Assembly (NCBI RefSeq): GCF_026341035.1
Contig: NZ_JAPEOQ010000002.1
Span: 62,001-126,000, forward strand
Direction of reading: 5' to 3'
Length of the DNA: 64,000 bases
DNA from: Streptomyces sp. NBC_01016
GTDB lineage: Bacteria; Actinomycetota; Actinomycetes; Streptomycetales; Streptomycetaceae
Positions 17,692 to 26,370 of the stretch are shown one piece after another (positions within the stretch are counted from its first letter, which is position 1; the number at the start of each line of letters is the position of its first letter). The notes under the pieces are model-generated. The model saw nothing but the letters and a program-made list of their open reading frames with translations. It searched no databases and was not told where the DNA came from. A program made the translations under genes and the position numbers.

Positions 17692-18297
17692 TCACACCGT
17701 GACCGCGCACCCCACCGGCCTGCTGCCGCCCAGCGTCACGTAGAGCGTCGTCGACGGCGGGCACGCCGAGCGGGACAGCACCGCCTCGAGCACCCGGTAC
17801 TGCGGGGCGCGCCCTCCCGTGCCGGCGCAGGCCGTCTCCCGGACCTGGCCCTTGCCCGCCGCCGTGAGGCAGTCGCCGACGATCGTGCGGGGGCCGCCAC
17901 CGCCGCCCGGGTCGCCGGGGTGCGGGGGATCGAGGTTGCGCATGCAGGCGTAGCCGCGGTCGACGGACCCGTCGCCGTTCTCGTCCGCCGCGGGCCGGTT
18001 CTCGCTGATGTGCAGCACGAAGTCGGTGCGGGCCGGGCACGCGGACCTGGCCGGCGGCTCCCCGTCGTGCCGGTCGAGTACCCGGGCCACGGCCCGCTCG
18101 CTGCGGCACGGCACCTCGTTGAACGACGCGCGCCCGCGTGAACTGCACTCGCCGGCCGCGAGGAACACCGCCCCGTACCCGGAGGACGCGCGCGTGGCCG
18201 GCCGGTCGTCCGAAGAGCCCGGGGAGCCCTGGCATCCGGCGAGCGCGAACGCGAGCAGCGACACCGCGCACACCCACCCGACCAACCGCGCGAACAT
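17692..18297 (-). CDS. Putative lipoprotein, unknown function
   Basis: A 201-residue protein with a lipoprotein signal: MFARLVGWVCAVSLLAFALA followed by Gly-Cys, the acylated Cys being residue 22. The start at 18297 is supported by GGGGGGAA eight bases upstream and by the position of the signal; the frame is open 51 bases further upstream. The mature protein has eight or nine further cysteines in pairs and a Gly-rich stretch (PGGGGGP). No known domain is visible. It should be anchored on the outer face of the membrane. Confidence 0.7.
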   Translation of the reverse strand: MFARLVGWVCAVSLLAFALAGCQGSPGSSDDRPATRASSGYGAVFLAAGECSSRGRASFNEVPCRSERAVARVLDRHDGEPPARSACPARTDFVLHISENRPAADENGDGSVDRGYACMRNLDPPHPGDPGGGGGPRTIVGDCLTAAGKGQVRETACAGTGGRAPQYRVLEAVLSRSACPPSTTLYVTLGGSRPVGCAVTV

Positions 18298-18423
18298 GGC
18301 ATTCCCCCCGGTACACCCGTCCAGCGTGGCCCGTGGCAGCGGGCGCACGCCAGGTGTGCGGGGGGCTTTGCGTCAGTTGGGGGCGGGATACGCCGATCAC
18401 GGCGTACGCCCCCTACGGACGGG

Positions 18424-20229
18424 TCAGTACGACAGTCCGTAGCCGATCGGGTAGAGGACCTGCGCCGGATCGTCGGCCTTCTGCACGGGCACCGGCAGCT
18501 TCCCGCGCGGCTCCGCCTTCCCGGCCAACACCCGTACGGCAGCCCGCAGTTCCACATCGATCCACGAGTACGCCGCCACGTGCGCGTCGGCGGCGGACAG
18601 CTGGGCGACGTCGTACGGATTGCGCATCGACAGCGTGACGACCGGCACCCCGGCCTTGGCCATCGCGTTCACCAGCGACTGCTGCGCGCTGCCCGCGGCG
18701 ACGTTGTACGTGCCGATGACCACGGCGTCCTTGCCCTCCGCCGCCGCCACGGCCTGCGCGATCGCCGCCTGGGTGGGCGCCGTGCCGGTCGCGAGCACCG
18801 TGGCGGTGAAGCCGAGTTCGGTGAGCGCCGCGCCGATCACGGTGGTCGGCGGGCCGTCGCTGAGGGAGGGGGAGGCGGGGTTCGCGCCCAGCACCAGCAC
18901 GTTCTTGTGTGTACGACGGGACAGCGGCAGCAGCTTGCCCTTGTTGACCAGGAGCGTCGTCGTGCGCTCGGCGATCCGGTCGGCCGTGGCGAGGTGCGCG
19001 GGGGTGCCGACGGCGCGGTCGACGCCTGCCTGCGAGACGTAGGGATCCTTGAGAAGCCCCAGCTTCGACTTCAGGCGCAGCACGCGCAGGATCGACTCGT
19101 CGAGCCGCGCCTCGGTCAGCTCGCCGCCCCGTACGGCCTCCAGTACCGCGTTCCAAGAGACCGACAGGTCCGGCGGGTTGAGCAGCTGGTCGACGCCCGC
19201 CTTCAGCGCGAGCACCGGGACCCGCTCGTCGCCGTACTTCGTCCGTACGCCCTCCATGCCGAGGGAGTCGGTCACCACGACGCCGTCGTAACCGAGTTGC
19301 TCGCGCAGGATGCCGGTGAGGATGGGGCGGGAGAGCGTCGCCGGGTCCTCGCTCGGGTCGAGGGCGGGGACGACGATGTGGGCCGTCATGATCGAGTCGA
19401 TGCCGGCCGCGATCGCCGCCTTGAACGGCGGCGCGTCCAGCTGCTCCCACTGCTCGCGGGTGTGGCTGATGTACGGGATCCCGGTGTGGCTGTCCGTCGC
19501 CGTGTCGCCGTGTCCGGGGAAGTGCTTGGCCGTCGAGGCGATGTGCGAGGACTGGTAGCCCTTGACCTGCGCGGCCACGAGTCCGGCGACGGCCTTGGGG
19601 TCCGCGCCGAAGGAGCGTACGCCGATGACGGGGTTGGCCGGGTTGACGTTGACGTCGGCGTCGGGTGCGTAGTCCTGCCGGATGCCGAGGGCGCGCAGCT
19701 CGGCGCCTGCGATCTGGCCCGCCTTGCGCGCGTCCTTTTGGGAGCCGCCCGCGCCGAACGCCATCGCGCCGGGGAGCAGGGTGGCGGGCTTGCCGACCCG
19801 GGCGACGATGCCGTGCTCCTGGTCGGTGGAGATCAACAGCGGTATCCGGGACGGTTGTTGGAGCCCCGCCTTCTGGATCCCGTTGCTCAGGTCGGCTATC
19901 TGGTGCGGGTCGCGCACGTTGTGCGCCCACGCGAAGTAGATGATGCCGCCGAGCTTGTACTTGTCGATGAGCTCGGCGGCGGTGCGGACGCCGAGCTCCT
20001 CGAGGTTGGCGTCGATGTCGGCCTGGTCGGGAGCGGTGGCCGAGTGGCCGTACACCCGCATCACGAAGAGCTGGCCGACCTTCTCCTCCAGGGACATCTT
20101 GGAGATGAGTTTCTTGAGGGCCTGGTCGGACGCGGGGGCGCCCGCGGCCCGTGCGGTGGTGGCGCTGAGGCCGACCGCCGTGGCGCCGATGGTGGCGGCG
20201 GCGAGCACGGTACGTCTGGACAGTGGCAC
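18424..20229 (-). CDS. Glycoside hydrolase family 3, NagZ-type beta-N-acetylhexosaminidase
   Basis: A 601-residue exported GH3 enzyme. GTG 20229 with GGAAGGAG ahead gives a Tat signal (SRRTVLAAA); upstream codons in the same frame are not signal-like. The TIM-barrel domain shows the bacterial N-acetylglucosaminidase signature KHFPGHGDT (235-243) with His 248 as proposed acid/base, the nucleophile Asp 321 in VVVTDSLGM, and DQEHG near 136. A C-terminal alpha/beta sandwich domain (about 390-601) is present, so it is longer than E. coli NagZ and resembles the secreted two-domain forms. It should release N-acetylglucosamine or related residues from peptidoglycan or chitin fragments outside the cell. 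Confidence 0.88.
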   Translation of the reverse strand: MPLSRRTVLAAATIGATAVGLSATTARAAGAPASDQALKKLISKMSLEEKVGQLFVMRVYGHSATAPDQADIDANLEELGVRTAAELIDKYKLGGIIYFAWAHNVRDPHQIADLSNGIQKAGLQQPSRIPLLISTDQEHGIVARVGKPATLLPGAMAFGAGGSQKDARKAGQIAGAELRALGIRQDYAPDADVNVNPANPVIGVRSFGADPKAVAGLVAAQVKGYQSSHIASTAKHFPGHGDTATDSHTGIPYISHTREQWEQLDAPPFKAAIAAGIDSIMTAHIVVPALDPSEDPATLSRPILTGILREQLGYDGVVVTDSLGMEGVRTKYGDERVPVLALKAGVDQLLNPPDLSVSWNAVLEAVRGGELTEARLDESILRVLRLKSKLGLLKDPYVSQAGVDRAVGTPAHLATADRIAERTTTLLVNKGKLLPLSRRTHKNVLVLGANPASPSLSDGPPTTVIGAALTELGFTATVLATGTAPTQAAIAQAVAAAEGKDAVVIGTYNVAAGSAQQSLVNAMAKAGVPVVTLSMRNPYDVAQLSAADAHVAAYSWIDVELRAAVRVLAGKAEPRGKLPVPVQKADDPAQVLYPIGYGLSY

Positions 20230-20675
20230 GATCGCTCCTTCCGGAGGAGGCGCGGACCCTGAAAACAACTTCCGCGCGCAACGAGTATCCGGAAAATTTC
20301 TGCCAGTCAAGAGCCCGCGCAGGCCCGGGAGTTGGCAGGTGATCGCCTCCGGGGAGGGGGCCGTCACCGGCACTATGGAGGGGGCGTACCGGTGACGGCG
20401 ACGCTGCCGGCCGCAGGCGGCGGAGAGGGTTTGTCAGCGTTCGCAGCCAGCAGCGAGGCCGACACCGCACTGCGGTGACTCTCCGGCAGCGTGTCTTTCT
20501 GACGGAAGCATGATGGCCCGGGTTCCCGAAATTCGAGGATTCAGTGAAATAGGTGCGCAGGTGGTGAACGAGGCGGCCGTGGCTGGGTCGTCGCCAGGTC
20601 CCGTCCGGGGCCCTTCTGGCGGATCTTGCCGGAGCCCCGTGGCGTCGGACGCGGGGGCCGCACCTGGGCTCCCGG
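20230..20675. other. Gene-free 446 bases upstream of the GH3 gene
   Basis: On the minus strand TTGACT (rc of 20305-20310) lies 17 bases from a poor -10 (TACTCG), about 55 bases before the GH3 start, with an AT-rich AGAAATTTTCC segment between them that could be an operator. The remainder (20311-20675) has open frames on both strands but no domain, signal or convincing ribosome site. I see no RNA gene in it. Confidence 0.4.
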
Positions 20676-21476
20676 CTACGCCGACTCGTTCAGCAACCGC
20701 GCCACGTGCTCCCGCCCCGCACCGAGAAGCTCCGGCAGGGGAGCCGCCGCCGGATACCACCGCGCCTCGTACTCCCAGCACAACCACCCGTCCCACCCCT
20801 CCCGACTCAGCACCTCCACACACTCGGCCAACGGAAGCACCCCACTCCCGAGCGGCAGCGGAGTCGTGTCGTCGGGCCCCGCGATGTCCTTGACCTGTAC
20901 GTACCCGAGGTACGGGGACAGCGCCGCGTACGAGGCCACAGGCTGCTCGCCGCCGAGCCACGTGTGCATCACGTCCCACAACGCCCCCACGTTCCGGTGG
21001 CCGACGGTGCCGAGGATGCGGGACGCGGCCGCCCCGGTCCGATGCGAGTCGTGCGTCTCCAGCAACACCCGCACACCCCGGTCGGCCGCATACTCCGCTG
21101 CGACGCCCAGCCGCCGCGCCGCGGTGGCATCCGCCTCCTCGGGGCCCTGCTCGTCACCCCCGCCCGGGAAGACGCGCACGTACCGGGCGCCCAGGTCCCG
21201 CGCGAGATCCACCAGGGCCCGTACGTCGTCGAGCACCGGCCCGTCCTCGCCCGGCGCCGCCACGCGCGCGTACCCGGCCACGCCGAGGACCTCCACCCCG
21301 GCACTCTTGAACCGGGAGGCGACATCGGCCCGTTGCTCCCGGTCGATCCCGGGATGCACCGGCTCTTCGGGATGGGCACGCAGTTCGACGCCGTGATAGC
21401 CGTGCGCGGTGGCGAGCGCGAGCACGTCGTCGAGGGGGAGACCAGGGACACCGAGGGTGGAGAACGCCAGCTTCAT
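20676..21476 (-). CDS. Sugar phosphate isomerase/epimerase (xylose isomerase-like TIM barrel)
   Basis: A 266-residue single-domain TIM barrel. The start MKLAFSTLGVPGLPLDDVL, the metal-site residues in VLLETHDSHRTG, GALWDVMHTW and YVQVKDIAG, and the closing GWLCWEYEARW are those of AP-endonuclease-2-like sugar isomerases, which move a carbonyl or epimerise with a divalent metal. Substrate unknown. It is followed on the same strand by a MarR-GNAT gene upstream (17 bases between them), so the two may be cotranscribed, with no obvious functional link. Confidence 0.82.
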   Translation of the reverse strand: MKLAFSTLGVPGLPLDDVLALATAHGYHGVELRAHPEEPVHPGIDREQRADVASRFKSAGVEVLGVAGYARVAAPGEDGPVLDDVRALVDLARDLGARYVRVFPGGGDEQGPEEADATAARRLGVAAEYAADRGVRVLLETHDSHRTGAAASRILGTVGHRNVGALWDVMHTWLGGEQPVASYAALSPYLGYVQVKDIAGPDDTTPLPLGSGVLPLAECVEVLSREGWDGWLCWEYEARWYPAAAPLPELLGAGREHVARLLNESA

Positions 21477-21493
21477 GGGCCGGACCCTACCCG

Positions 21494-22429
21494 TCAGTCC
21501 GCCGTCCTATGGAGGGTCAATTTCCAGTCCTGGCCGATCAGATCCGCGCCGAACGAGCGGTGCGGCTTCTCGCCGACGAGTACGAACCCGTGCCGCTGGT
21601 AGATCGAACGGGCCGACTTCAGCACGTCGTTGGTCCACAGCGTCATCTCCCGGTACCCGACGCCCCGCGCGAAGTCGATGCAGGCCCGCACCAGCCGGTC
21701 CCCGATGCCGAGCCCCCGCGCCTCCGGCTCGACGAGCAGCAGCCGGAGCCGCGCGGTGCCCGGAGCCTCGTCGCGTACGCACATCACGCAGCCCACCGGA
21801 CGGCCGTCCAGCTCGGCGATCCACACCCGCTCCAGGTGCGGGTCGTGGTCCTCGGCGAAGTCGGCGACGATGCGCGCGACCAGGCCCTCGTAGTCCGCGT
21901 TCCAGCCGAACTCGGCGGCGTACAGCGCCCCGTTGCGCGCGACGATCCAGCCCAGGTCGCCGGGGCCAGGCTCGCGCAGCAGTACGTTCTCGGGGTGCGG
22001 GGCGGCGCGGCCGTCGCCGAGGATCTCGCGGACGGTGCGCAGCGCCTCGGACAGGCGGTCGCGGTCGGTGGCGGGGACGGAGTCGAGGAGCGCCCCGACT
22101 GTCTCCCGCGAGCGCTCGTCGAGCAGTTCGGCGGTGGTGCGGCCGCGCCCGGTGAGGGTGATGCGGCGGCGCCGCGAGTCCTTCTCCGACGATCCGCGCT
22201 CGACGAGCCCGTCCCGCTCGAACTTGCCCAGGATGCGGCTCAAGTACCCGGCGTCCAGGCTCAGTCGGACGCGCAGGTCGGCCGCGTCGACCTTCTCCGT
22301 GTGCGCCAGCTCGTACAGCACGCGGGACTCGGTGAGGGTGTACGGGGCGTACAGGTGGCGGCTGTAGTCGAGCGCGCCGATCACGTTCGTGTAGAAGCGG
22401 TTGAAGGACCGGATGTCCTGCACGGTCAT
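21494..22429 (-). CDS. MarR-GNAT fusion regulator/acetyltransferase
   Basis: A 311-residue two-domain protein. Residues 1-150 form a MarR-type winged helix (SRVLYELAHTE, DAGYLSRILGKFERDGLVER, SEKDSRRRRITLT). Residues 155-311 form a GNAT N-acetyltransferase with the acetyl-CoA loop ARGLGIGDRLV near 240 and a typical last strand (YQRHGFVLVGEKPHRSFG). Such fusions are common in actinobacteria and their acceptors are mostly unknown. The ATG at 22429 begins MTVQDIRSFNRFYTNVIG. It lies upstream of the sugar isomerase gene on the same strand. Confidence 0.88.
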   Translation of the reverse strand: MTVQDIRSFNRFYTNVIGALDYSRHLYAPYTLTESRVLYELAHTEKVDAADLRVRLSLDAGYLSRILGKFERDGLVERGSSEKDSRRRRITLTGRGRTTAELLDERSRETVGALLDSVPATDRDRLSEALRTVREILGDGRAAPHPENVLLREPGPGDLGWIVARNGALYAAEFGWNADYEGLVARIVADFAEDHDPHLERVWIAELDGRPVGCVMCVRDEAPGTARLRLLLVEPEARGLGIGDRLVRACIDFARGVGYREMTLWTNDVLKSARSIYQRHGFVLVGEKPHRSFGADLIGQDWKLTLHRTAD

Positions 22430-22577
22430 GAGCCACCTCGCGGGTCAGATGGTTGACTCAGTCAGAGGTTCGGGGCGGTGCCCACCGTACGCCGGGGGTG
22501 GGGGCCCGTCCACGCGACGGACGCCGGGGCGCCCGTGAAAGCGTCCGCCCGGTCAAGTCCATGCATACGGCAGGTAT

Positions 22578-22618
22578 AGCGCTTCAAGGGCGTCCCATGG
22601 GTTGGGAAAGCGCTCTCC
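22578..22618. promoter_or_regulatory. Two AGCGCT-centred LacI-type sites upstream of the phosphoesterase gene
   Basis: GGGAAAGCGCTCTCC (22604-22618) is a near palindrome around AGCGCT, the usual centre of LacI-family operators in Streptomyces. A second AGCGCT core at 22578 lies 31 bases away, close to three helical turns. They are about 135-170 bases before the phosphoesterase start, and no LacI gene is adjacent. Confidence 0.45.
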
Positions 22619-22682
22619 GCACGTTGTTCCCGAGTTCATCGCGGGCCTCCTCCGCGCCACATCCGGCGCGCAGCACAGTGAT

Positions 22683-22711
22683 CCAACGGCCCGTCGCACG
22701 CGGGCCGTTGG
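22683..22711 (+). other. Perfect 11-bp hairpin in the leader of the phosphoesterase gene
   Basis: CCAACGGCCCG and its exact complement enclose a 7-base loop, ending 40 bases before ATG 22752. There is no T run after it, so it is not a normal terminator. It may be a transcript-stabilising or regulatory stem, or the end of an upstream unit. Confidence 0.5.
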
Positions 22712-22751
22712 CATGCCCGGACCTTCCGGCACCTCACACCAGGGGACACTC

Positions 22752-24179
22752 ATGGCCGAACTCACCCGACGTAGACTCCTCGGCTCCGCGGCCGGCGCGG
22801 TCGGTGGCGCCGCCGCCCTCTCGCTCCTGCCGCCCAGCGTCCAGAAGGCGGTGGCGGCGGGCCCGCCCCGCAAGGGATCGCTCCGGGACATCGAGCACGT
22901 CGTGATGCTCATGCAGGAGAACCGCTCCTTCGACCACTACTTCGGCACGCTCAAGGGTGTACGCGGCTTCAACGACCCCGAGGCGCAGAGGCTGGGCACC
23001 GGCCGCTCGGTCTTCTACCAGCCCGACGCCGAGAATCCGAAGGGCTACCTGCTCCCCTTCCACCTGGACACGCACACGTCCAGCGCCCAGGCCATCCCGT
23101 CCACGAGCCACGCCTGGTCGGTCCAGCACGAGGCGTGGAACAACGGCAAAATGGACCAGTGGCTCCCGGCCCACCGCAAGGCCGACGGCGTCAACGGCCC
23201 GTACGTGATGGGCTATTACATGCGTAAGGACATCCCCTTCCAATTCGCCCTCGCGGAGACCTTCACCATCTGCGACAACTACTTCTGCTCCGTCTTCGGC
23301 CCGACGTGGCCCAACCGCCTCTACTGGATGACGGGTTCGATCGACCCGTCCGGCACGCACGGCGGCCCGATCCTCAACAACACCGCGCCCACGCCCTATC
23401 GTTGGACGACCTACGCGGAGCGCCTCCAGGCGGCGGGCGTCAGCTGGAAGGTCTACCAGCAGGACGACGACTACGGCTGCAACATGCTGGAGCAGTTCGC
23501 GAGCTTCAAGGACGCGAAGCCGGGATCGGACCTCTACGAACGCGGCATGCGCCCCCAGCCCGAGGGCACCTTCGAGGACGACGCCCGGGGCGACCGCCTC
23601 CCGGCGGTCAGCTGGATCATGCCGACGTCGTACGAGTCCGAGCACCCGGACTACCTGCCGGCGGCGGGAGCCGACTTCGTGGCCCGCAAAATAGAAGCGA
23701 TAGCGTCGAACCCCAAGGTGTGGGCGAAGACCGCCTTCATCCTCAACTACGACGAGAACGACGGCCTGTTCGACCACGTGACCCCGCCCACGCCTCCGGC
23801 GGGCACGGCGGGCGAATTCATCCAGGGCCTCCCCATCGGCGGTGGCTTCCGCGTCCCCGCGATCATCGTCTCGCCCTGGACGGTGGGCGGCTGGGTGGCC
23901 TCGGAGTCCTTCGACCACACGTCGGCACTCCAGTTCCTGGAGCGCTTCACGGGCGTCGCGGAACCCAACATCACCGACTGGCGCCGCGACACCTTCGGCG
24001 ACCTGACCTCAGCCTTCCGCTTCTCCCACGCCAAGCCGCACCCGCCGAAGCTCCCCACCAACACGGCGGAACAACTGGCCCAGGCCAAACAGGAAGTGTC
24101 CACCCTCCCGAAGCCGACGCTGCCGGGGGAGGACCAGTCCTTCCCGGAACAGGAGCGGGGGCGCAGGCCGCACGTGTAG
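22752..24179 (+). CDS. Tat-exported phospholipase C/acid phosphatase-like phosphoesterase
   Basis: A 475-residue exported phosphoesterase. ATG 22752 gives a Tat signal (TRRRLLGSAAG, cleavage near AVAAG at 36). The motif ENRSFDHYFGT (56-66) is the hallmark of the bacterial non-haemolytic phospholipase C and acid phosphatase A family, with PTWPNRLYWMTG, ILNYDENDGLFDHV and SFDHTSALQFLE further on; these supply the metal and catalytic residues. It lacks the C-terminal repeat domains of the 700-residue phospholipases, so it belongs to the short branch. It should split phosphodiesters or phosphomonoesters outside the cell. The leader carries a perfect hairpin and AGCGCT operator-like sites. Confidence 0.85.
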   Translation: MAELTRRRLLGSAAGAVGGAAALSLLPPSVQKAVAAGPPRKGSLRDIEHVVMLMQENRSFDHYFGTLKGVRGFNDPEAQRLGTGRSVFYQPDAENPKGYLLPFHLDTHTSSAQAIPSTSHAWSVQHEAWNNGKMDQWLPAHRKADGVNGPYVMGYYMRKDIPFQFALAETFTICDNYFCSVFGPTWPNRLYWMTGSIDPSGTHGGPILNNTAPTPYRWTTYAERLQAAGVSWKVYQQDDDYGCNMLEQFASFKDAKPGSDLYERGMRPQPEGTFEDDARGDRLPAVSWIMPTSYESEHPDYLPAAGADFVARKIEAIASNPKVWAKTAFILNYDENDGLFDHVTPPTPPAGTAGEFIQGLPIGGGFRVPAIIVSPWTVGGWVASESFDHTSALQFLERFTGVAEPNITDWRRDTFGDLTSAFRFSHAKPHPPKLPTNTAEQLAQAKQEVSTLPKPTLPGEDQSFPEQERGRRPHV

Positions 24180-24249
24180 GGCCTGCCGTGCCCATGGCTG
24201 GGGGCGGTGCCGTGGGTCAGGTAGCCGTGAGCCCTGGGATGATCCGCGA

Positions 24250-25206
24250 ATGACCCGTGTTCTCGCCCGTGCCGATCTGCTGAAGTTGCTCGAACCGCGT
24301 CGCTGTATCGAGGTGCTTGCGGCGGGGTTCCGGGCCACGGCGCACGGTGGGGCCGGGGGTGCGCGGCGGGTGGTTGCCGAGCTGCCGTTTCCCGGCACCG
24401 CCACGGCCCTCATTCCTGGAACGCTGCCCGGCGTCCCGGCCTACACGGTCAAGGTCAACGCCAAGTTCCCCGGTGCCGCGCCGGCCCTGCGCGGTGTCGT
24501 CTGTCTGCACGGCGGCGCCGATGGTGAACTGCTCGCCCTCATGGACTCGGCGACGGTGACCTCTTGGCGTACCGGGCTCGCCGCCGCGTTGGGTACGCAC
24601 ACGCTGGCACCGCCGGGTGCCCGTACGGTCGGTGTGGTCGGGGCGGGTGCGCAGGCCGAGCTGATGGTTCGCGGGCTGCGTGCGTTGCGGGACCTCGACG
24701 CCCTGGTGGTGCAGGACGTCGACGCGGACCGCGCCAGGGCGTTCGCGGCCCGGCACGGCGGGCGGGCGGTGCCGACGCCCGAGGCCGTCGCGGCGGAGGC
24801 CGACATCGTGCTGCTCGCCACGTGGTCCCGTACCCCGCTGCTGGACCTCGTGGATGCACGCCCGGCGCAGCACTTCACCACCCTCGGCGCGGACGAGCCG
24901 GGCAAGCTGGAGCTGTCACCGGGGCTGCTCCGCGCCGCCCGTCTCGTAGTGGACGACCGTGAACTCGCCGATGCGTCGGGGGTGTTGGGATCCTTGCGGA
25001 CGGACGGCCCGGAAGGGGCGGACGAGGCGTCCGGTGTGCTCACCCTGGGCGAGGTCCTGACGGGCGCCGCCCGACTCCCGCACTCCGACGCCCCCACCGT
25101 CTACGCCCCGGTCGGCCTCCCGTGGCAGGACCTGGCGCTCGCCTGGGAGGCGTATGGAGTGGCGGAACGTGACGGGGTCGGCGGCGAAGTGGATCTGCTG
25201 GCCTGA
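24250..25206 (+). CDS. Ornithine cyclodeaminase/mu-crystallin family protein
   Basis: A 318-residue protein of the ornithine cyclodeaminase family. The Rossmann motif VGVVGAGAQAELMVRGL lies near residue 123, preceded by TSWRTGLAAALG, and PAYTVKVNAKFPG near 60 supplies the conserved Lys. Family members include ornithine and proline cyclodeaminases, ketimine reductases and alanine dehydrogenases, and the exact reaction cannot be told here. Transcribed alone 70 bases after the phosphoesterase gene and convergent with a TetR gene. No Shine-Dalgarno is seen before ATG 24250, so it may be leaderless. Confidence 0.8.
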   Translation: MTRVLARADLLKLLEPRRCIEVLAAGFRATAHGGAGGARRVVAELPFPGTATALIPGTLPGVPAYTVKVNAKFPGAAPALRGVVCLHGGADGELLALMDSATVTSWRTGLAAALGTHTLAPPGARTVGVVGAGAQAELMVRGLRALRDLDALVVQDVDADRARAFAARHGGRAVPTPEAVAAEADIVLLATWSRTPLLDLVDARPAQHFTTLGADEPGKLELSPGLLRAARLVVDDRELADASGVLGSLRTDGPEGADEASGVLTLGEVLTGAARLPHSDAPTVYAPVGLPWQDLALAWEAYGVAERDGVGGEVDLLA

Positions 25207-25242
25207 CGCCTGCCGGGCCGAGGGTCCGCCGCGCGACGGACG

Positions 25243-25899
25243 TCAGTCCCTGGCTCCCGGCCACGCCGCCAGCGCGAACTCGGCGACCTGCGTGAGCTCG
25301 TCCGCGTTCGCGCCGTCCCGGGCGCGTTGGGACAGGCCCTGGACCACGGCGGCGAAGTACGAGGCGAGTGCGGGCGTGTCCGTGCCCTCCGGCAGTTCCC
25401 CGGCCGCCCGGCCCTGGCGCAGGCGCTCCTCGAAGGAGGCGACCCCGGCGTTGCGGACGTCGCGGAGGAAGGCGGCGATCTCCGCGTCCTGCTCCGTCAC
25501 GTTGGTCGCGGCACTGTTGGCCAGGCAGCCCGCCGGGTGCGAGGGATCCGCGTACGTGCGGGCCGCCTCGCGCAGGATGCGGGCGAACGCCCCGTACGCC
25601 GTCGGCTCCTCGGCGAGTGCCACGCCGACGAAGGCGCCGACGGGGGACCGACCGTAGACCTCGACGGCTTCCCTGAACAGCGACTTCTTGTCGCCGAACG
25701 CGGCGTACAGGCTGGCCGGGCGGATGCCCATCGCCCCGGTCAGCTCGCCCACCGAGGTCGCCTCGTAGCCCCGCTCCCAGAACAGCCGGACGGCCACGGC
25801 CAGCGCCGCGTCCCGGTCGAACGTGCGGGGCCGCCCGCGGGGGCGGGTCTTTCCCTCGGTCGTGCCGTCAGTCGTTCCGCCGGTTGTTCCGCCAGTCAT
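25243..25899 (-). CDS. TetR-family transcriptional repressor
   Basis: A 218-residue TetR regulator. After a short Gly/Thr repeat (MTGGTTGGTTDGTT) and an Arg-rich stretch comes the helix-turn-helix FWERGYEATSVGELTGAMGI followed by SLYAAFGDKKSLF. The C-terminal ligand domain has PSHPAGCLANSAATN, as in regulators of small oxidoreductases and hydrolases. ATG 25899 is preferred since the 31 upstream residues of the open frame are encoded over the promoter and operator bases. Two CTTGAG-N6-TTCAA boxes lie just upstream between it and the divergent small membrane protein, so it probably represses itself and that gene. Confidence 0.85.
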   Translation of the reverse strand: MTGGTTGGTTDGTTEGKTRPRGRPRTFDRDAALAVAVRLFWERGYEATSVGELTGAMGIRPASLYAAFGDKKSLFREAVEVYGRSPVGAFVGVALAEEPTAYGAFARILREAARTYADPSHPAGCLANSAATNVTEQDAEIAAFLRDVRNAGVASFEERLRQGRAAGELPEGTDTPALASYFAAVVQGLSQRARDGANADELTQVAEFALAAWPGARD

Positions 25900-25929
25900 G
25901 GCGTCACTGTATCCCGGTTTCCCGGATAT

Positions 25930-25992
25930 CTTGAGCGGCCATTCAAGAACGGTGCTAGGGTCCGAGTGGCTTGTTCTTGAGTCATCGTTCAA
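25930..25992. promoter_or_regulatory. Two CTTGAG-N6-TTCAA boxes, putative TetR operators
   Basis: CTTGAGCGGCCATTCAAG (25930-25947) and CTTGAGTCATCGTTCAA (25976-25992) share the form CTTGAG-N6-TTCAA and lie 46 bases apart in the gap between tetR (start 25899) and the divergent small gene (start 26028). The first is close to a full palindrome. Their place and symmetry fit dimeric TetR binding. Confidence 0.6.
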
Positions 25993-26027
25993 TAAATGAT
26001 GGTGATCGCGGACTGGGGGTATGGCAC

Positions 26028-26360
26028 ATGGTGGCGACGGATGAAGGGCACACTCTCGCCGGATGGGCGGGCTGCGCGGCTGCCGCGGTCGGGGTGGCTG
26101 TGACTGGTGTCGGAGTCATCGGGTGGCGTCCGGGGGTCTGGCTCGGTCCCGTGGTGCTGGCCGTGGCTGTGCTGCTCACCTGGGGGCTGCATCTAGCGGG
26201 GTGGGGCAAGCCGCCCGGGCCGCGGCGCCATGACCAACACCCCGTACGCGTAAGGGATGTGACCGCCCGGGAAGGTCACGTCGACTGTGTCGGGTGCCGG
26301 CTGGCCGGGCGGCGGCGGCAGCGGTCGGGCGTCGCCGTCCCGGACCCGGTCAAGCGCTAG
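26028..26360 (+). CDS. Small two-helix membrane protein (HGxxPAAW-like)
   Basis: A 110-residue protein. Its start MVATDEGHTLAGWAG is a variant of the HGxxPAAW motif that opens a family of small actinobacterial membrane proteins. Two hydrophobic helices follow (CAAAAVGVAVTGVGVI and WLGPVVLAVAVLLTWGL), then a polar tail with a CVGC pair. The exact start is uncertain (ATG 26028 or GTG 26031). The function of the family is not known. Divergent from tetR with shared operator-like boxes. Confidence 0.65.
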   Translation: MVATDEGHTLAGWAGCAAAAVGVAVTGVGVIGWRPGVWLGPVVLAVAVLLTWGLHLAGWGKPPGPRRHDQHPVRVRDVTAREGHVDCVGCRLAGRRRQRSGVAVPDPVKR

Positions 26361-26370
26361 GTGCCAGGCC

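Noticed and set aside
20510..20893. 127-codon plus-strand frame
   Set aside because: Overlaps the sugar isomerase gene on the other strand, no ribosome site and Pro/Ser/Thr-rich composition.
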